From: Fodinicola acaciae
GTDB taxonomy: Bacteria; Actinomycetota; Actinomycetes; Mycobacteriales; HKI-0501
Reading direction: 5' to 3'
Assembly: GCF_010993745.1 (NCBI RefSeq)
Contig: NZ_WOTN01000002.1
Span: forward strand, 620,001-684,000
DNA length: 64,000 nucleotides
Positions 51,951 through 61,568 of this stretch are shown one piece after another. A program made the translations under genes and the position numbers. Under the pieces are notes generated by a model. That model was given only the letters and a program-made list of their open reading frames with translations, was not told where the DNA came from and did no database searches. Position 1 is the stretch's first letter; the number at the start of each line of letters is the position of its first letter.

Positions 51951-52556
51951 CTGACCGCGCGACTGGTCGTTCTCGTGTCCGGCTCGGGCACCACTCTGCA
52001 GGCATTGTTGGATGCGTGCAGTGATCCGGCGTACGGTGCGCGGATCGTCGCGGTCGGTGCCGACCGGGACGGCATCCAGGCACTGGACCGGGCCGAGCGC
52101 GCCGGAGTGCCGACTTTCACCCACCGGCTCAAGGAATTCCCGTCCCGGCACGACTGGGACGCGGCGCTGGCCAAGACGGTGGCCGAGTTCAGCCCCGACC
52201 TGGTGGTGTCGGCCGGGTTCATGAAGCTGGTCGGCGAGCCGTTCCTGGCGGCGTACGGTGGCCGGTTCGTCAACTCGCATCCGGCGCTGCTGCCGGCTTT
52301 TCCCGGCATTCACGGCGCCAGGGATGCGCTCGACTACGGCGTGAAGATCACCGGCTGCACCCTGTTCGTGGTGGACGCCGGCGTGGACACCGGCCCGATC
52401 CTCGCGCAGCGTGCGGTGCCGGTTATGGACGATGACGACACCGAATCCCTGCACGAGCGGATCAAGGTGGCCGAGCGCGAGATGCTCGTCGACACGGTCG
52501 GCCGGATGGTGCGGGTGGGGTGGACGGTGACCGGACGAAAGGCAACGATCCCATGA
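51951..52556 (+). CDS. purN: Phosphoribosylglycinamide formyltransferase, CTG start
   Basis: This 201-residue enzyme transfers formyl from 10-formyl-THF to GAR in purine synthesis. [16 protein letters not shown] binds the phosphate, [11 protein letters not shown] and [20 protein letters not shown] carry the catalytic Asn/His, and [19 protein letters not shown] the Asp. Coding similarity begins at [11 protein letters not shown]. The only start close to GGAGGAG (51939) is CTG 51951; the in-frame ATG 51861 would add 30 residues with no family support. The stop overlaps purH as ATGA. Confidence 0.93.
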   Translation: MTARLVVLVSGSGTTLQALLDACSDPAYGARIVAVGADRDGIQALDRAERAGVPTFTHRLKEFPSRHDWDAALAKTVAEFSPDLVVSAGFMKLVGEPFLAAYGGRFVNSHPALLPAFPGIHGARDALDYGVKITGCTLFVVDAGVDTGPILAQRAVPVMDDDDTESLHERIKVAEREMLVDTVGRMVRVGWTVTGRKATIP

Positions 52557-54145
52557 CCACCTCTGTGACTGCCGCGCAGAGCCAGCGAGTGCCGATCCGG
52601 CGCGCCCTGATCAGCGTGTACGACAAGACCGGGCTGGTCGAGCTGGGCCGCGGGCTGGCCGAGGCCGGCGTACAGATCGTCTCCACCGGCTCCACCGCGG
52701 CGACCCTGGTCGAGGCCGGCGTCCAGGTGACCCCGGTCAGCGACGTGACCAACTTCCCGGAGTGCCTGGACGGCCGGGTGAAGACCCTGCATCCGGCGGT
52801 GCACGCCGGCATCCTGGCCGACCGGCGCAAGGAGGAGCACCGCCGACAGCTCGCCGAGCTGGACATCGCGCCGTTCGACCTGGTGGTGAGCAACCTCTAC
52901 CCGTTCCGTGAGACGGTCGCCTCCGGCGCGCGCGGCGACGACGTGGTCGAGCAGATCGACATCGGCGGTCCGGCGATGGTGCGCTCGGCGGCGAAAAACC
53001 ACGCCAGCGTCGCGATCGTGACCGAGCCGGCCGCGTACGACAGTGTGCTCGCCGCCGTGCGGGCCGGCGGTTTCGACCTGCCGGCGCGCAAACAGCTGGC
53101 CCGCAAGGCTTTCTCGCACACCGCGTCCTACGACGTGGCGGTCGCCAGCTGGCTGGCCGGCGAGGAGGTCGACGAGCAGACCGGTCCCGGCGCCAACTGC
53201 TGGCCGGCGTTCGCTGGCGTGACCGGCGAGCGTGCCGCTGTCCTGCGATACGGCGAAAATCCGCACCAGGCGGCCGCACTTTACGTCGACCACAACGCTC
53301 CTGACGGCATCGCGCAGGCCGAGCAGTTGCAAGGCAAGGAAATGTCTTACAACAATTACGTCGACGGCGACGCGGCCTATCGCAGCGCGTACGACTTCGC
53401 CGACCCGTGCGTGGCGATCATCAAGCACGCCAACCCGTGCGGCATCGCGGTCGGCGCCGACATCGCCGAGGCACACCGCAAGGCGCACGCCTGCGACCCG
53501 GTCTCCGCGTACGGCGGCGTGGTCGCGGCCAACCGGCCGGTCACCGCCGACCTGGCGCGTCAGCTCGACGGCATCCTCACCGAGGTGATCCTCGCGCCGT
53601 CCTTCGACGCCGAGGCGCTGGAACTGTTGGCGAAGAAGAAAAACTGTCGCCTGCTGATCGTGCCGGAGCGCAACGTCAAGCCGGTGGAGCTGCGGCAGGT
53701 CTCCGGCGGCATCCTGGCGCAGACCGCCGACCGGATCGACGCTCCCGGCGACGACCCGGCCAACTGGCAGCTGGCCACCGGCGAGCCGGTCGACGAGAAA
53801 ACGTTGGCAGACCTGGCATTCGCGTGGCGCGCGATCCGCTCGGTGAAGTCCAACGCGATCCTGCTGGCCGCCGACCGGGCCGCTGTCGGCATCGGCATGG
53901 GACAGGTCAACCGGGTCGACTCGGCCCGGCTCGCGGTGTCGCGTGGCGGCGACCGCGTTGCCGGATCGGTGGCCGCCTCCGACGCGTTTTTCCCGTTCTC
54001 CGACGGTCTTCAGGTGCTGCTGGAGGCGGGCGTACGAGCGGTGGTGCAGCCCGGTGGATCGATCCGCGACGACGAGTCGATCCAGGCCGCCAAGGAGGCC
54101 GGCGTGCCGATGTATCTCACCGGGACCCGGCATTTCTTCCACTGA
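52553..54145 (+). CDS. purH: Bifunctional AICAR formyltransferase/IMP cyclohydrolase
   Basis: This 530-residue enzyme does the last two steps to IMP. The N-terminal MGS-like domain ([40 protein letters not shown]) is the cyclohydrolase. The C-terminal formyltransferase has [29 protein letters not shown] with the active Lys-His, [15 protein letters not shown] and [10 protein letters not shown]. Translationally coupled to purN. Confidence 0.97.
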   Translation: MTTSVTAAQSQRVPIRRALISVYDKTGLVELGRGLAEAGVQIVSTGSTAATLVEAGVQVTPVSDVTNFPECLDGRVKTLHPAVHAGILADRRKEEHRRQLAELDIAPFDLVVSNLYPFRETVASGARGDDVVEQIDIGGPAMVRSAAKNHASVAIVTEPAAYDSVLAAVRAGGFDLPARKQLARKAFSHTASYDVAVASWLAGEEVDEQTGPGANCWPAFAGVTGERAAVLRYGENPHQAAALYVDHNAPDGIAQAEQLQGKEMSYNNYVDGDAAYRSAYDFADPCVAIIKHANPCGIAVGADIAEAHRKAHACDPVSAYGGVVAANRPVTADLARQLDGILTEVILAPSFDAEALELLAKKKNCRLLIVPERNVKPVELRQVSGGILAQTADRIDAPGDDPANWQLATGEPVDEKTLADLAFAWRAIRSVKSNAILLAADRAAVGIGMGQVNRVDSARLAVSRGGDRVAGSVAASDAFFPFSDGLQVLLEAGVRAVVQPGGSIRDDESIQAAKEAGVPMYLTGTRHFFH

Positions 54146-54152
54146 CGACGCC

Positions 54153-54722
54153 GTGCTGTCCGGAGTGGACTGGTCACTGTCCACTCTGGACGGTGACAGC
54201 TGGACCGACTGTTCCTTTCTGCAGTCCGATCTTTCCGAGCTGACCGCGCGTCGGTGCGTGTTTTCCAGGTGCGACTTCACCGGCGTACGGTTCAACGGCT
54301 CGAAGTTCACCAGTTGTGCCTTTCTGCACTGCACTTTCCGCCGCTCGTCGCTGTTCGCGGCCGAGCTGGTCGACTGCAAGATGACCGGCTCGATCTTCGT
54401 GGAATGCTCGATGCGGCCGATGAAGGTCGACGGCGGCGACTGGCGTTACGTGGATCTGCGTGCCGCCGACCTGTCGCGCGCGGACCTGCGCGGTCTCAAG
54501 CTCGCCGAGGCCGACCTGTCCAAAGCCGACCTGCGCAAGGCGGACCTGCGTGACGCCGACCTGTCGTACGTGCGGGTCGAGGGCGTCAAGCTGGCCGGCG
54601 CCGACCTGCGCGGGGCCAAGCTCGACGGCGTACGGCTGGCCACCATCGACCTGCGGGACGTACGCATCGACATCATCCAGGCCGCACTGGTCGCGCAGGC
54701 CTACGGAGCGCACGTTAGTTAG
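54153..54722 (+). CDS. Pentapeptide-repeat protein
   Basis: This is a 189-residue protein from GTG 54153 ([20 protein letters not shown]). From about residue 10 on, nearly every fifth residue is Leu, Phe or Val in A(D/N)LxX-type units, clearest in [20 protein letters not shown] and [20 protein letters not shown]. These fold as a right-handed beta-helix. The first half uses Cys/Phe variants ([20 protein letters not shown]). It lies 7 bp after purH with no strong ribosome site, so it is probably co-transcribed. Some family members mimic DNA; here no role is known. Confidence 0.8.
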   Translation: MLSGVDWSLSTLDGDSWTDCSFLQSDLSELTARRCVFSRCDFTGVRFNGSKFTSCAFLHCTFRRSSLFAAELVDCKMTGSIFVECSMRPMKVDGGDWRYVDLRAADLSRADLRGLKLAEADLSKADLRKADLRDADLSYVRVEGVKLAGADLRGAKLDGVRLATIDLRDVRIDIIQAALVAQAYGAHVS

Positions 54723-54732
54723 AGTCCCAGGC

Positions 54733-55596
54733 GTGAGTGCGACGATTCTGGACGGCAAGGCGACCGCGGCTGCGATCCGCGGCGAGATCAAGGCGCGGGT
54801 GGCGGAGCTGGCGGCGACCGGCCGTACGCCCGGCCTCGGCACCATCCTGGTCGGCGACGACCCGGGATCGGCGGCGTACGTGGCCGGCAAGCACCGCGAC
54901 TGCGCCGAGGTCGGCATCGCCAGCATCCGCGTCGATCTGCCTGGCACCGCGACCGAGGACGACATCAACGCGGCGGTCGACGCGCTCAACGAGGATCCGG
55001 CCTGCACCGGCTACATCGTCCAGCTGCCGCTGCCGGCCGGCGTCGACTCCAGCCGGGTGCTGGAGCGGGTCGACCCGGCCAAGGACGCCGACGGCCTGCA
55101 TCCGACCAACCTCGGCCGGCTGGTGCTCGGCGCCGACGGACCGCTGCCGTGCACGCCGCGCGGCATCGTCGAGCTGCTCCGCCGCTATGACGTGGAGATC
55201 GCCGGCGCGCACGTCGTGGTCGTCGGTCGTGGAGTCACCGTCGGCCGGCCGCTTGGCCTGCTGCTGACACGCAAGTCGGAGAACGCCACCGTCACGCTCT
55301 GCCACACCGGCACGCGCGATCTCGCGTCGTACGTCCGGCAGGCCGACATCGTCGTCGCGGCGGCCGGAAACCCGGGCCTGGTCACCGCCGAGATGGTCAA
55401 GCCCGGCGCGGCGGTCCTGGATGTCGGCACGACCCGTGCGCCTGGCGAAGGTGGCAAGACGCGGCTGATCGGCGACGTGACCAAGGACGCGTACGAGGTG
55501 GCCGGCTTCGTCGCGCCGATGCCCGGCGGCGTCGGGCCGATGACCCGCGCGATGCTGCTCAGCAACGTCGTCGAGGCCGCCGAACACGGCCGTTAG
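54733..55596 (+). CDS. folD: Methylene-THF dehydrogenase/cyclohydrolase
   Basis: This is a 287-residue bifunctional enzyme interconverting methylene-, methenyl- and formyl-THF with NADP. Motifs: [20 protein letters not shown] (catalytic Lys in family), [47 protein letters not shown] (Gly where many have Ser), [10 protein letters not shown] and [14 protein letters not shown] 54733 lacks a ribosome site, and TAGAGT lies 7 bp upstream at 54720-54725, suggesting a leaderless start. It supplies formyl-THF used by PurN and PurH just upstream. Confidence 0.95.
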   Translation: MSATILDGKATAAAIRGEIKARVAELAATGRTPGLGTILVGDDPGSAAYVAGKHRDCAEVGIASIRVDLPGTATEDDINAAVDALNEDPACTGYIVQLPLPAGVDSSRVLERVDPAKDADGLHPTNLGRLVLGADGPLPCTPRGIVELLRRYDVEIAGAHVVVVGRGVTVGRPLGLLLTRKSENATVTLCHTGTRDLASYVRQADIVVAAAGNPGLVTAEMVKPGAAVLDVGTTRAPGEGGKTRLIGDVTKDAYEVAGFVAPMPGGVGPMTRAMLLSNVVEAAEHGR

Positions 55597-55734
55597 AGTC
55601 CGGCCTCTTGTCCGATTGTCACCCTGTTGACCTGCTGAACCGATCTAGCCGGTCAAGAAGGTCACAGCCGGGCGCCGGATCACGTGTCCGATTGTTCCCT
55701 CCGCGGGTAAAGCCGCAGCTCAACCCACGTCCGT

Positions 55735-55756
55735 CGACGCAATCGGATTCCGATTG
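55735..55756 (+). promoter_or_regulatory. Palindromic motif shared with the xylB promoter region
   Basis: CGACGCAATCGGATTCCGAT is identical to 23291-23310. Here the palindrome extends to CAATCGGA-T-TCCGATTG (55740-55756). It lies 96-117 bp before mdh. The 255-bp gap before mdh holds no other clear feature apart from CCGATTG pieces at 55614 and 55688. Confidence 0.55.
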
Positions 55757-55851
55757 TCTTTTGGCTGGGCCGGACCCCAGGCGAGGCGGCACGGGTGTAC
55801 GGCATAGCCTGGGCTGACAGAGCAGAGACCTGCTGAAAGGGAGTCCAAGTC

Positions 55852-56790
55852 GTGGGTAAGAAGGTCACCGTCGTCGGTGCCGGGTATTATGGCGCGACCA
55901 CCGCGCAGCGCCTCGCCGAGTACGACATCTTCGACACCGTCGTGCTGACCGACATCCTGGAGGGCCGGCCGGAGGGCCTCGCGCTCGACCTCAACCAGTC
56001 GCGGCCGATCGAGGGCTTCGAGACCAAGGTCGTCGGTGTCGGTGGCGGGTCGTACGACGGCACCGAAGGCTCCGACATCGTGATCGTCACCGCCGGCCTG
56101 CCGCGCAAGCCGGGGATGAGCCGGATGGACCTGCTCGGCACCAACGCCAAGATCGTCCGCGAGGTGTCCGGCAAGATCGCCGAGAAGAGCCCCGACGCGG
56201 TCGTCATCGTCGTCTCCAACCCGCTCGACGAGATGACCACGCTGGCCGCCGAGGCCACCGGCTTCCCGCGCGAGCGCGTGTTCGGCCAGGCCGGCATCCT
56301 GGACACCGCGCGGTTCACGCACTTCGTCGCCGAGGAGCTCGGCGTCAAGATCGCCAGCGTGAAGACCCTCACGCTCGGCTCGCACGGCGACACGATGGTG
56401 CCGGTGCCGTCCCAGTGCACGGTCGACGGCAAGCCGCTGGCCGACGTGCTGCCGCAGGAGAAGATCGACGAGCTCGTCACGCGTACCCGCAACGGCGGCG
56501 CCGAGGTCAACAACCTGCTCAAGACCGGCTCGGCGTTCTATGCCCCATCGGCCGCCGCGGCGCGGATGGCCAAGGCCGTCGCCGAGGACTCCGGCGCGGT
56601 CTTCCCGGTGTGCGCGTGGCTGACCGGCCAGTACGGCATCTCCGACGTCTACCTCGGCGTCGAGGCCGAGCTCGGCGCCGGCGGCGTCAGGAAGGTCGTC
56701 GAGACCAAGCTGACCGACGACGAGCTGGCCGGCCTGCAGGCCGCCGCGGACGCGGTCAAGTCCAAGGCCGCCAGCCTCAACGAGCTCTAG
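55852..56790 (+). CDS. mdh: Malate dehydrogenase, LDH-like type
   Basis: This is a 312-residue NAD-dependent TCA enzyme. The Rossmann start is KKVTVVGAGYYGATTAQRLA, with Asp of LTDILEG preferring NAD. The substrate Arg loop is GLPRKPGMSRMDLL. The catalytic His is in TLGSHGDTMVP, and VSNPLDEMT and FGQAGILDTARF complete the pattern. Length and loop match the lactate dehydrogenase-like malate dehydrogenases (as in Chloroflexus and Bacillus) rather than the usual longer actinobacterial form. GTG 55852 has AAAGGGAG upstream. Confidence 0.93.
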   Translation: MGKKVTVVGAGYYGATTAQRLAEYDIFDTVVLTDILEGRPEGLALDLNQSRPIEGFETKVVGVGGGSYDGTEGSDIVIVTAGLPRKPGMSRMDLLGTNAKIVREVSGKIAEKSPDAVVIVVSNPLDEMTTLAAEATGFPRERVFGQAGILDTARFTHFVAEELGVKIASVKTLTLGSHGDTMVPVPSQCTVDGKPLADVLPQEKIDELVTRTRNGGAEVNNLLKTGSAFYAPSAAAARMAKAVAEDSGAVFPVCAWLTGQYGISDVYLGVEAELGAGGVRKVVETKLTDDELAGLQAAADAVKSKAASLNEL

Positions 56791-56799
56791 CCCTCCATT

Positions 56800-56852
56800 C
56801 GCCGCAACGCCTCGTTACTGGCAGAAAATGCCAGTGACGAGGCGTTGCGGCG
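56800..56852. terminator. 24-bp-arm hairpin after mdh
   Basis: Left arm 56800-56823 and right arm 56829-56852 are complementary except one G-U pair, around a GAAAA loop. It lies between the convergent mdh gene and the membrane protein gene, and can end both transcripts. Confidence 0.85.
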
Positions 56853-56854
56853 TT

Positions 56855-57745
56855 TCACCGCGGCGGATAGGGCTGCGGCGGGTAGGGCGGATACGGCTGA
56901 GGCGGATACGGCTGAGGCACTGGCACCGGTGGTGGAGGTGGCAGCGGCGGGTACGGTCCGGCCGCCGGCATGATGCCGCGCGCATACATCCGCCGGATCT
57001 CCCACAACGACAATCCGGTCAGCACCAGCGCGGCGACGACTCCGGACAGGACGTCGAGCCACACCGGCCGTACGCTGCTCTGCCAGATCAGCCGCTGGAC
57101 CGGGATCCACCAGCCGAAAAGTGTCGTGATGACCGGCGGCAGCAGCAGGTTGGCGTCGATGGCGTTGAGCAGGTGGCGCAGGACCAGATAGATCGTCTGG
57201 ATGAAGTAGATGATGAACCAGAGCAGGAAAAACGCGAAGAGCAGCTGCGAGACCACCAGGCGGTCGCGGTCGACGTGGAAGGTCGGCAGCTGCGCGGCGA
57301 TCCAGGCGACCACACCGAACGAGACCGCCAACGGGATGAGCGTCGTCAGCGTCGGCCGCAGCATCAGCCGGATCGCGTCGCCGCGCCACCGCAGCGGAGT
57401 CAGCAGGACCACTATCGCGGCCGAGATCAGATAGATCGGCACCAGCGCGATGGCGGTGTTCGGAGCGTCGCCGGCGAACGCGTCGAGATAGACCCAGAAA
57501 TCCGGGTGCGTGATGTACGGCAGGGTGGTGGCCAGCGCGCCGACGATCGCCACCCACGTACGGATCCGGTGCATGCGCTCGATGACGTGGTCCGGCTTGC
57601 CGAGCCGGTAGTCCGGGGTGAACAGATAGAGCGGCAGCATGAACGGCAGGAACGACAGCCAGAGATAGACGCGCTTGCGCTGCCTGCGGCCACGCGGTTG
57701 GTACGCGCCGGCCCTGACCAGCCGAGCGCCTTCGGAACCAGGCAT
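56855..57745 (-). CDS. Polytopic membrane protein, paralogue A
   Basis: This is a 296-residue protein. It opens RGRRQRKRVYLWLSFLPFML and LYLFTPDYRLGKPDHVIERM, then has about seven hydrophobic helices. The tail is proline and tyrosine repeats (PQPYPPQPYPPYPPQPYPPR). It shares this whole plan with the next gene upstream, so the two arose by duplication. ATG 57745 follows GAAGGAAAAG and lies 8 bp after the paralogue's stop. No known family was recognised. The conserved basic N-terminal motif may contact lipid head groups or a partner. Confidence 0.72.
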   Translation of the reverse strand: MPGSEGARLVRAGAYQPRGRRQRKRVYLWLSFLPFMLPLYLFTPDYRLGKPDHVIERMHRIRTWVAIVGALATTLPYITHPDFWVYLDAFAGDAPNTAIALVPIYLISAAIVVLLTPLRWRGDAIRLMLRPTLTTLIPLAVSFGVVAWIAAQLPTFHVDRDRLVVSQLLFAFFLLWFIIYFIQTIYLVLRHLLNAIDANLLLPPVITTLFGWWIPVQRLIWQSSVRPVWLDVLSGVVAALVLTGLSLWEIRRMYARGIMPAAGPYPPLPPPPPVPVPQPYPPQPYPPYPPQPYPPR

Positions 57746-57753
57746 CTTTTCCT

Positions 57754-58626
57754 TCAGTTGACCGGATAAGGACCAGGTGGTGGATACGGCGGATATGGCT
57801 GCGGAATCGGTGGTGGCGGCGGCACGGGGACCGGCGGATAGGGTCCGCTGCGGAAGCTGATCCCGCGCTGCGCGAGCCGGCGGATTTCCCACAGTGACAA
57901 CGAAGTCATCACGAGCGCGGCGCCGAAGGCGAGCAGCAGGTCCAGCCACAGCGGCTTGAACTCGTTGCGGAAGATCAGCCGTTGGATGATCTGCCACCAC
58001 GCCACGACGGTGGTGAAGATGGGTGGCAGCAGCATGTTTCCGTCGACGGCGTTGAACAGGTGCCGCGCGGCCAGAAAGGCGCTGCTGATCAGGAAAACGA
58101 TGTACCAGAACAGTGCGAGAATGATCAGCAACGTGACCAGTGGATGAAAGCTGGTCATCTTGTCGATCAGGCCGAAACCCATGGCCGTCCCGAAGATCAC
58201 GTACGTCAACAGGAAGGCGCCCATGGCCCCGAGCGGCCGGCGCAACTCGCGCAGTGTGTCCGCGCGCTGCCGGTAGTTGGTGACGCCGACCAGGATGCCG
58301 CAGGCCACCAGGAACAGTGGGATCAGGAACATCCCAGTGGTGAACAGGTCGCTGAGCATGTCGCTGCCGACCTGCTCGACCTGCGGCGCGCCGATGTAGG
58401 GCAGCAGCGTCGAGAAGCCGATGACGACCGCGAGGACCGTACGCCAGCGGTGCGCACGTTCGATGACGTGATCGGGTTTGCCGAGTTTGTAGCCCGGACT
58501 GAACAGGTAGAGCGCCAGCATCGGAGGCAGGAAGCACAGCTTCAGATAGAGCCGCTTCCGCTGCCGACGACCCGGTGGCTCGTACACCCCCTGCTTGACC
58601 AGCTGTGCACCTGACGGTGCCGACAT
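57754..58626 (-). CDS. Polytopic membrane protein, paralogue B
   Basis: This 290-residue protein starts MSAPSGAQLVKQGVYEPPGR. It has the shared block GRRQRKRLYLKLCFLPPMLA, LYLFSPGYKLGKPDHVIERA and about seven helices, with ARHLFNAVDGNMLLPPIFTT matching LRHLLNAIDANLLLPPVITT of paralogue A. It also ends in a Pro/Tyr tail (PPPIPQPYPPYPPPGPYPVN). It is first in the two-gene operon and faces icd divergently across 152 bp. Confidence 0.72.
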   Translation of the reverse strand: MSAPSGAQLVKQGVYEPPGRRQRKRLYLKLCFLPPMLALYLFSPGYKLGKPDHVIERAHRWRTVLAVVIGFSTLLPYIGAPQVEQVGSDMLSDLFTTGMFLIPLFLVACGILVGVTNYRQRADTLRELRRPLGAMGAFLLTYVIFGTAMGFGLIDKMTSFHPLVTLLIILALFWYIVFLISSAFLAARHLFNAVDGNMLLPPIFTTVVAWWQIIQRLIFRNEFKPLWLDLLLAFGAALVMTSLSLWEIRRLAQRGISFRSGPYPPVPVPPPPPIPQPYPPYPPPGPYPVN

Positions 58627-58778
58627 CCACCACCCATCTTCCCACCTACCCGTGACCAAGATGTCATAACTGGACAACCCAGTTGGTGGCGAGGTCCTGC
58701 TCACCCTGGCAGGACGCGCCGGCGGCATTAGCAGTACGCTCGTACCGTTGGGTAGCCGAGTGGAAATGGACGAGTTTC

Positions 58779-59993
58779 ATGGCCAAGATCAAGGTCGAAG
58801 GAACGGTCGTCGAGCTGGACGGCGACGAGATGACGCGGATCATCTGGCAGTTCATCAAGGACCGGCTGATCCATCCGTATCTGGACATCAACCTCGACTA
58901 CTACGACCTCGGCATCGAGCACCGTGACGCCACCGACGACCAGGTCACCGTCGACGCGGCCAACGCGATCGCCAAGCACGGCGTCGGCGTGAAGTGCGCC
59001 ACCATCACGCCGGACGAGGCGCGGGTCGAGGAGTTCGGCCTGAAGAAGATGTGGCGCAGCCCCAACGGCACCATCCGTAACATCCTCGGCGGTGTGATCT
59101 TCCGCGAGCCGATCGTCATCTCCAACATCCCGCGGCTGGTGCCCGGCTGGACCAAGCCGATCATCATCGGCCGTCACGCGCACGGCGACCAGTACAAGGC
59201 CACCGACTTCAAGGTGCCCGGCCCCGGCACGCTGACCATCTCCTACCAGCCGGCCGACGGCGGCGAGCCGATGGAGTTCGAGGTCGCCCAGTTCCCGGAG
59301 GGCGGCGGCGTCGCGGTCGGCATGTACAACTACCGCAGGTCCATCGAGGACTTCGCGCGCGCGTCGCTGCGTTACGGCCTGGAGCGCAACTACCCCGTCT
59401 ACATGTCGACCAAGAACACGATCCTCAAGGCGTACGACGGCATGTTCAAGGACGTCTTCCAGGAGATCTTCGACGCCGAGTTCAAGGCCGACTTCGACAA
59501 GGCCGGCCTGACCTACGAGCACCGGCTGATCGACGACATGGTGGCCGCCGCGCTGAAGTGGGAAGGCGGCTATGTCTGGGCCTGCAAGAACTACGACGGT
59601 GACGTGCAGTCCGACACGGTCGCGCAGGGCTTCGGCTCGCTCGGCCTGATGACCTCGGTGCTGATGACGCCGGACGGCAAGGTCGAGGCGGAGGCCGCGC
59701 ACGGCACGGTGACCCGGCACTTCCGCCAGCACCAGGCCGGCAAGCCGACCTCGACCAACCCGATCGCGTCGATCTTCGCCTGGACCCGCGGCATCGCGCA
59801 GCGCGGCAAGCTCGACAGCACGCCGGAGGTCACCGCCTTCGCCGAGACGCTGGAGAAGGTCGTCATCGAGACCGTCGAGAGCGGCAAGATGACCAAGGAC
59901 CTCGCGCTGCTGATCGGTCCCGACCAGCCGTGGCTGACCACCGAGGAGTTCCTCGCGGCGCTGGACACCAACCTCGCCGCTCGCCTCGCCTAG
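58779..59993 (+). CDS. icd: NADP-dependent isocitrate dehydrogenase, dimeric type
   Basis: This 404-residue TCA enzyme converts isocitrate to 2-oxoglutarate and CO2. It has [40 protein letters not shown] with [12 protein letters not shown] (substrate-binding Ser and Arg), [30 protein letters not shown] (Lys), LIDDMVA with metal Asp, and [15 protein letters not shown] for NADP. This is the eukaryote-like subfamily II, common in actinobacteria beside or instead of the monomeric form. Start ATG 58779. Confidence 0.96.
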   Translation: MAKIKVEGTVVELDGDEMTRIIWQFIKDRLIHPYLDINLDYYDLGIEHRDATDDQVTVDAANAIAKHGVGVKCATITPDEARVEEFGLKKMWRSPNGTIRNILGGVIFREPIVISNIPRLVPGWTKPIIIGRHAHGDQYKATDFKVPGPGTLTISYQPADGGEPMEFEVAQFPEGGGVAVGMYNYRRSIEDFARASLRYGLERNYPVYMSTKNTILKAYDGMFKDVFQEIFDAEFKADFDKAGLTYEHRLIDDMVAAALKWEGGYVWACKNYDGDVQSDTVAQGFGSLGLMTSVLMTPDGKVEAEAAHGTVTRHFRQHQAGKPTSTNPIASIFAWTRGIAQRGKLDSTPEVTAFAETLEKVVIETVESGKMTKDLALLIGPDQPWLTTEEFLAALDTNLAARLA

Positions 59994-60004
59994 CGCTTTT
60001 CGGT

Positions 60005-60051
60005 CGCATGGCCACCATGCGTGCACTGGACGCACGCATGGTGGCCATGCG
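60005..60051. repeat. Hairpin of the GCATGG-CCATGC family, copy H4
   Basis: CGCATGGCCACCATGCGTGC and GCACGCATGGTGGCCATGCG are perfect 20-bp complements with a 7-nt loop. Unlike H1-H3 it lies between two genes on the same strand (icd and the CHAD gene), 12 bp before the latter's start, so it may separate them or occlude the start. Confidence 0.65.
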
Positions 60052-60062
60052 AACTTTTCTCG

Positions 60063-61568
60063 ATGGGGACCTACGAGCTGACGTTCGACGGATCGACGAC
60101 GTTGTTGGCTGCTCTGCAGCCGCTGGCCGGTGCGTACGCGCTCAGCGTCGGTCCGCGCAGGACCGCCACGATCGCCTATCTCGACACCGCCGACCGCCGG
60201 CTGCGAAAACGCGGCCTGACGCTGTCGTACGAGCGCTCCGCTGGCACCGGTGCGTTGGTGCTGGTCGACGCCGACGGCGCGCGTACGGTCACGCCGTTGC
60301 GCCAGGCGCCGACGCTCCCGGCGCTGGTCGACGCGTTGCCGGCTGGCCAGGTCCGGGACCTGGTGGCCGACGCGATGTGGATCCGCGCGGTCGCGCCGGT
60401 CGCGCGGTCGAAGCGGTCGTCACGGCAGGTCGCGGTGCTCAACGCCGACCAAAAGACGGTCGTACGCCTCGAATGGGTTGAGTCGAGCGCGGTCGAGCCG
60501 GTGCAGGCGCCGATGCCGCCGCGCGTCGAGATCCGGCCGCTGCGCGGCTATGACCGAGACGGCGACGCGGCCTCGCGGCTGCTGTTGTCGGCCAACGGCG
60601 CCGGCGGCTTCCGGCCGGCCGAGTCGACCGCCTACGACGACCTGCTCCGCCTCGCGCCGGCCGCCGCCGCGCGGCCGTCGCTGGAGCCGGGGATGCCGGC
60701 TGACCTGGCCGTCGCGACCGCGCTCCTCGGCTTCCTCGACGACCTGGAGGCCAATGTCGAGGGCACGATCGACGACGTCGACACCGAGTTTCTGCACGAT
60801 CTGCGCGTCGCCGTGCGGCGTACGCGGTCGCTGGTGAAGCTGGCCGGCGACGTGTTGCCGGCACGGTTGGTGGCCCGCTGCGGTCCGGGTTTCAAGTGGC
60901 TCGGCGATCTCACCACGCCGACCCGCGATCTGGACGTTTACCAGCTGGAGATGCCGAAACTGTCGGCCAGCCTGGCCGCCGGCGATCCGGCGGATCTGCG
61001 GCCGTTCGCGGCTTTCCTGCACCAGCAACGCACGTTCGAGTGGCGGAAACTGGTGCGCGGCTTGAAAACGCAGCGCTTCGCGACGTTGTGCGCCAGCTGG
61101 CGGTCGGGCCTGGCAGCGATCGGTGGGGCTGGTCGTACGGTCGACGAGCTGGCCGTCGAGCGAGTCGGCCAGACTTTCAAGCGTGTGCTGAGAAAGGCGC
61201 GTGCGATTACGCCTGACTCGCCATCGGAGGACGTGCACGCGTTGCGCAAGCGCGGCAAGGAATTGCGTTACGCGCTTGAGGTTTTCGGTCCGTTGCGGGG
61301 CGCCGACGCGACCAAGGAGGTCATCAAGGACCTGAAGCTGGTCCAGGACACGCTCGGCGAGTTCCAGGACGGCGAGGTGCAGGCCGCCGCGTTACGCGAT
61401 TTCGCCGGCAGGATGCCGAACCCGCCGGCCGTCACGCTGCTCGCGATGGGTGAGCTCGCCGCCGGTTTCGCGGCTCAGCAACGAAAAGCGCGCGCGGAGC
61501 TGACCGACCGGCTGGCGGCGTATCTCGGCGGTCGTACGCAGGCGCGCATCAAGGCGCTGCTGTCGTGA
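60063..61568 (+). CDS. CYTH-like plus CHAD domain protein
   Basis: This is a 501-residue protein. The N-terminal 190 residues resemble a CYTH/triphosphate tunnel domain (YLDTADRRLRKRGLTLSYER), although the usual ExExK start is reduced to TYELTF. The C-terminal CHAD domain (about 215-500) is helical, with paired positive patches: TEFLHDLRVAVRRTRSLVKL, DVHALRKRGKELRYALEVFG and LVQDTLGEFQDGEVQAAALR. CHAD domains bind polyphosphate and localise to its granules in studied bacteria. ATG 60063 lacks a ribosome site. The stop overlaps a ParA gene as GTGA, which is an unusual partner. Confidence 0.85.
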   Translation: MGTYELTFDGSTTLLAALQPLAGAYALSVGPRRTATIAYLDTADRRLRKRGLTLSYERSAGTGALVLVDADGARTVTPLRQAPTLPALVDALPAGQVRDLVADAMWIRAVAPVARSKRSSRQVAVLNADQKTVVRLEWVESSAVEPVQAPMPPRVEIRPLRGYDRDGDAASRLLLSANGAGGFRPAESTAYDDLLRLAPAAAARPSLEPGMPADLAVATALLGFLDDLEANVEGTIDDVDTEFLHDLRVAVRRTRSLVKLAGDVLPARLVARCGPGFKWLGDLTTPTRDLDVYQLEMPKLSASLAAGDPADLRPFAAFLHQQRTFEWRKLVRGLKTQRFATLCASWRSGLAAIGGAGRTVDELAVERVGQTFKRVLRKARAITPDSPSEDVHALRKRGKELRYALEVFGPLRGADATKEVIKDLKLVQDTLGEFQDGEVQAAALRDFAGRMPNPPAVTLLAMGELAAGFAAQQRKARAELTDRLAAYLGGRTQARIKALLS

